From positions 1 through 8,041 of the forward strand of contig CBDVBZ010000147.1 in NCBI GenBank assembly GCA_965372355.1: 8,041 nt of DNA, in the 5' to 3' direction. The translations under genes were made by a program, and so were the position numbers. How positions within the stretch are numbered: position 1 is the stretch's first letter; each line of letters begins with the position of its first letter. Of this stretch, positions 5,994-8,041 are shown piece by piece. The notes beneath the pieces were generated by a model. It searched no databases and had not been told where the DNA came from. It saw only the letters and a program-made list of their open reading frames with translations. This DNA comes from CBDVBZ01 sp965372355 (GTDB lineage Bacteria > Krumholzibacteriota > Krumholzibacteriia > WVZY01).

Positions 5994-7853
5994 ATGAAGA
6001 GGATAATAACGCTGCTCTGTCTCGTTCTCGTTGTCGTGGCGGCGTTTCCAGCAGAGGCGGGAGTCGCCTATCGGGGTACGCGTGGGCTTATCCGATCGAG
6101 ATCGGCCGATACCATAGGCAAGGGAATACTCAACTTCCAGCTGTCGGGGCAGTATTACCCATCCAGCGGTGACACGCTGACCGTCGACCTGCCGAATCAG
6201 TCGGGCGGTGGTGACGAGGCCACCGTCGACTATCACTTCGTCATCACGCGGGGCACATTGACATACGGCCTCAACGAGTATGTCGAGGCGGCCGTGAACG
6301 TCGATGTTCGAAGCTGGATCCGCACTCCCGTGGACAAGAACGGCAACAAACTCGACGTCTACACGAGAGGCGGGATCGGGGACACGCAGCTTTCCGGCAA
6401 GGTCGCGCTGCCCGTGATCCCGCACGTCAAGCTGGGTGCCTACGGTGAAATCAACTTTCCCACGGGCAACAAGGACCGGGGATTCACGACGGACTCGCGG
6501 GATTTCCTCCTCCTGGGGCTCGCGACATTCGATTTCACGGAACTCAATTCTTTTGTTCCGACCCGCGTGCACGTCAACGCGGGGTATCAGTGGAACCGGA
6601 ATGAGCAGCATGGATACGGCAACTTCGTGCCGGATTATCCGGATTCCGGTGGTTTTTGGCCACCCTCCTACCCCCCGTCGTCGGGTCTGACCCCGGCAGA
6701 GTCGAACAACTTCAACGACGAGTTGATGCTCAATGCCTCGATCGAGTTTCCGGCGCCGCAGGTCAACATCTTCGTCGAGTTCGAGTGGGACCAGTTTATA
6801 AACATCAAAGATGTCCCTGAAGGGTACAGCAAGAGCACGTTTTGGATAACGCCCGGTGTCGCGATTCCGTTTGGAAACGGTTTTGAGATCAAGGGTGCCG
6901 GTGACATCAACCTCAACAGCGGGAGCAAGAAGTCGCTGCAGACCGTGCCGGATTGGGGACTCTGGTTCTCGATCGGAAAATCCGGCGCCGTGATCGCGCA
7001 AGATCAGGATGGCGACGGCATCCCGGATAAGGATGACCAGTGTCCCGACCAGGCCGAGGATCTCGATGGCCACGAGGACAACGATGGTTGCCCCGATCCG
7101 GATAACGATGCCGACGGGATCCCCGACGCGCAGGACAAATGTCCGGATCTTCCCGAGGATGTTGACGGGTTCGAGGATCAGGACGGATGCCCGGATCTGG
7201 ACAACGACCAGGATGGTGTGCCGGATGCGAGGGACCGTTGCCCGAACGAGCCGGAGGATTTTGACGGTGACATGGATGACGACGGATGCCCCGACCTCGT
7301 GAAAGACAGTGACAGCGACGGCGTGCCCGACGATCTGGATCGCTGCCCGCTGCAGGCGGAGGACATAGACGAGTTCCAGGACGAGGATGGGTGCCCGGAT
7401 CTGGACAATGATCTCGATGGGATTCCCGATACCGACGACCAGTGTCCGAACTCTCCAGAGACGTTTAACGGTTTTGAGGACGAGGACGGCTGCCCCGATG
7501 AACGACCGATCGATAGCCAGTTTGTTCTCCAGGGTGTGCAGTTCGAGAGCGGGAGAGCCGCGCTGACACCGGACTCGTACCAGGTACTCGATGAGGTCGT
7601 CCGCTCACTGATGGCCTATCCGGAAGTCCGTGTTGAAATCCAGGGATACACGGATAGCGTTGGCAAGGCCAGTGCGAACCTCGCGCTGTCGCAGCGCCGT
7701 GCAGATTCGGTAAAGCAGTATCTCGTAAACGCTGGAATCGATCCGAACCGTGTGACGGCGAGAGGTCTTGGCGAGGAGAATCCGCTGGCAAGCAACACGA
7801 CGCCGAGTGGCCGGGCGCAGAACCGCCGGATCGAGTTCAAGCGTATGAACTAG
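5994..7853 (+). CDS. OmpA-family outer-membrane protein with five thrombospondin type 3 repeats (619 aa)
   Basis: This is a predicted structural protein tethering the outer membrane to peptidoglycan. Residues 1-22 are a signal peptide (KR, hydrophobic core, AEA before G23). Residues 23 to about 330 are rich in alternating aromatic/polar strands and glycine, consistent with an outer-membrane beta-barrel. A Pro/Gly/Ser-rich segment near 215-240 would be a long loop. Residues 337-502 are five Ca2+-binding TSP3-like repeats of 33-35 residues with paired CP and GCPD cysteines. The OmpA C-terminal domain covers about 507-619. It shows GYTDS, where GHTDS is commoner, plus LSQRRADSV, RGLGEENP and NRRIEF, carrying the Asp and Arg that bind diaminopimelate in the family. 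AAGGAG (5978-5983) lies 10 nt before the ATG. A long terminator hairpin follows the stop. The barrel call rests on composition; the other domains are clear. Confidence 0.92.
   Translation: MKRIITLLCLVLVVVAAFPAEAGVAYRGTRGLIRSRSADTIGKGILNFQLSGQYYPSSGDTLTVDLPNQSGGGDEATVDYHFVITRGTLTYGLNEYVEAAVNVDVRSWIRTPVDKNGNKLDVYTRGGIGDTQLSGKVALPVIPHVKLGAYGEINFPTGNKDRGFTTDSRDFLLLGLATFDFTELNSFVPTRVHVNAGYQWNRNEQHGYGNFVPDYPDSGGFWPPSYPPSSGLTPAESNNFNDELMLNASIEFPAPQVNIFVEFEWDQFINIKDVPEGYSKSTFWITPGVAIPFGNGFEIKGAGDINLNSGSKKSLQTVPDWGLWFSIGKSGAVIAQDQDGDGIPDKDDQCPDQAEDLDGHEDNDGCPDPDNDADGIPDAQDKCPDLPEDVDGFEDQDGCPDLDNDQDGVPDARDRCPNEPEDFDGDMDDDGCPDLVKDSDSDGVPDDLDRCPLQAEDIDEFQDEDGCPDLDNDLDGIPDTDDQCPNSPETFNGFEDEDGCPDERPIDSQFVLQGVQFESGRAALTPDSYQVLDEVVRSLMAYPEVRVEIQGYTDSVGKASANLALSQRRADSVKQYLVNAGIDPNRVTARGLGEENPLASNTTPSGRAQNRRIEFKRMN
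7002..7499 (+). repeat. Five tandem TSP3 coding repeats (about 99-105 bp each)
   Basis: The units encode a pattern near DxDGxPDxxDxCPxxxEDxDGFEDxDGCPDxDN, with lengths of 35, 33, 33, 35 and 33 residues. The two 35-residue units carry an extra Asp pair at their start. Asp side chains would bind calcium, and each unit has two cysteines. DNA similarity between units is clear but imperfect, so this is an old, diverged repeat rather than a recent expansion. The last unit is the most diverged at ETFNG. Confidence 0.9.
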
Positions 7854-7880
7854 CCGGTTGGCCGAAGTATGAAAAAGCGG

Positions 7881-7917
7881 GGAGCTCGGTGTCCGATGAC
7901 ATCGAGTTCCTTTTCTT
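7881..7917 (+). terminator. Intrinsic terminator after the OmpA gene, possibly bidirectional
   Basis: A 13-bp stem (7881-7893 with 7898-7910, including two G-T wobbles) closes a 4-base CGAT loop and is followed by TTTTCTT. On the minus strand the same hairpin is followed, after CCGC, by TTTTTC (7871-7876), so it may also end transcription of the convergent mazG-like gene. Confidence 0.85.
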
Positions 7918-7926
7918 GTTGCGTGG

Positions 7927-7953
7927 GGGGCGAGTAAGAGCCTCGCTCGCCCC
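7927..7953. other. GC-rich hairpin between the OmpA terminator and the mazG-like gene
   Basis: GGGGCGAG (7927-7934) and CTCGCCCC (7946-7953) form an exact 8-bp stem with an 11-base loop. It lies just past the stop of the minus-strand gene. No T-tract follows on either strand, so it may protect a 3' end or pause polymerase rather than terminate on its own. Confidence 0.45.
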
Positions 7954-7962
7954 CTCAAACGA

Positions 7963-8041
7963 TCAATACTCTTCCTTCTTGGCGAGCTCCCAGTAGTGGT
8001 CCATCTCTTCGAGGGTCATGCCCTCGAGCCGGCGGTCGTCG
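7963..8041 (-). CDS. mazG: C-terminal end of a MazG-like nucleotide pyrophosphohydrolase (partial)
   Basis: Only the last 25 codons are in the window; the gene continues past the right edge. The minus-strand reading ends in RLEGMTLEEMDHYWELAKK plus four residues and a TGA stop at 7963-7965. The pattern leEMD..WelAKk is characteristic of the C-terminus of MazG, a cytoplasmic enzyme that hydrolyses nucleoside triphosphates to monophosphates and pyrophosphate. The catalytic EExxE region lies outside the window, so the assignment rests on this tail alone. It converges on the OmpA gene across a 109-bp gap holding two hairpins. Confidence 0.7.
   Translation of the reverse strand, partial: DDRRLEGMTLEEMDHYWELAKKEEY

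Noticed and set aside
5721..7073. 450-codon minus-strand open frame opposite the DUF1844 and OmpA genes
   Set aside because: It crosses two well-supported genes and their intergenic region, its translation shows no recognisable domain, and long antisense frames are common in GC-rich coding DNA.
7002..7499. Regular ~100-bp repetition considered as a CRISPR or non-coding satellite
   Set aside because: The period is in frame, encodes TSP3 calcium-binding units, and lacks identical repeats with unique spacers.

Overview
The window looks like chromosomal DNA from a Gram-negative, LPS-making, moderately GC-rich bacterium. Two lipopolysaccharide-core enzymes and an outer-membrane OmpA/thrombospondin-type-3 protein point to a true outer membrane. 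Some wording in the Kdo transferase (GDTRFDR, GSTWPKDE, VGGGF...HSVIEP) recalls FCB-group versions. A DUF1844 protein beside a TSP3-OmpA protein would fit an environmental FCB-like or deltaproteobacterial candidate lineage. This placement is inference from protein flavour only.

Layout, left to right. (1) A TsaC/YrdC-type threonylcarbamoyl-AMP synthase gene (plus strand) ends tail to tail with a minus-strand operon, overlapping it by 37 bp. (2) That operon reads glycosyltransferase family 9 (heptosyltransferase-like), then Kdo transferase (waaA/kdtA), then a radical SAM/SPASM protein, with intergenic gaps of 15 and 34 nt. (3) A 278-bp divergent intergenic region holds a promoter for each side. 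The same ~14-bp motif occurs twice in inverted orientation, one copy on the core promoter elements of each direction. (4) Two tandem paralogous XRE-HTH/cupin regulators follow, ending at a strong intrinsic terminator. (5) Immediately after it lie a TTGACA promoter and a DUF1844 gene with an acidic tail. (6) Next comes a 619-residue OmpA-family protein: signal peptide, beta-rich domain, five TSP3 repeats and a peptidoglycan-binding OmpA domain. It is closed by a long terminator hairpin. (7) The 3' end of a minus-strand mazG-like gene enters from the right edge.

Working model: the middle and right of the window concern the cell envelope. GT9 and WaaA build the inner core of LPS, and the OmpA protein anchors the outer membrane to peptidoglycan. 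The XRE-cupin pair, divergent from the LPS operon and possibly sharing operators with it, is a candidate ligand-responsive regulator of that operon and of itself. The radical SAM/SPASM protein is the least understood enzyme here.

No tRNA, rRNA, CRISPR array, insertion sequence or phage feature was recognised. No gene-free stretch exceeds 300 bases. The one unusual thing that may be an undescribed system is the shared-operator XRE-cupin/LPS arrangement. The rest is mostly ordinary housekeeping and envelope biology.
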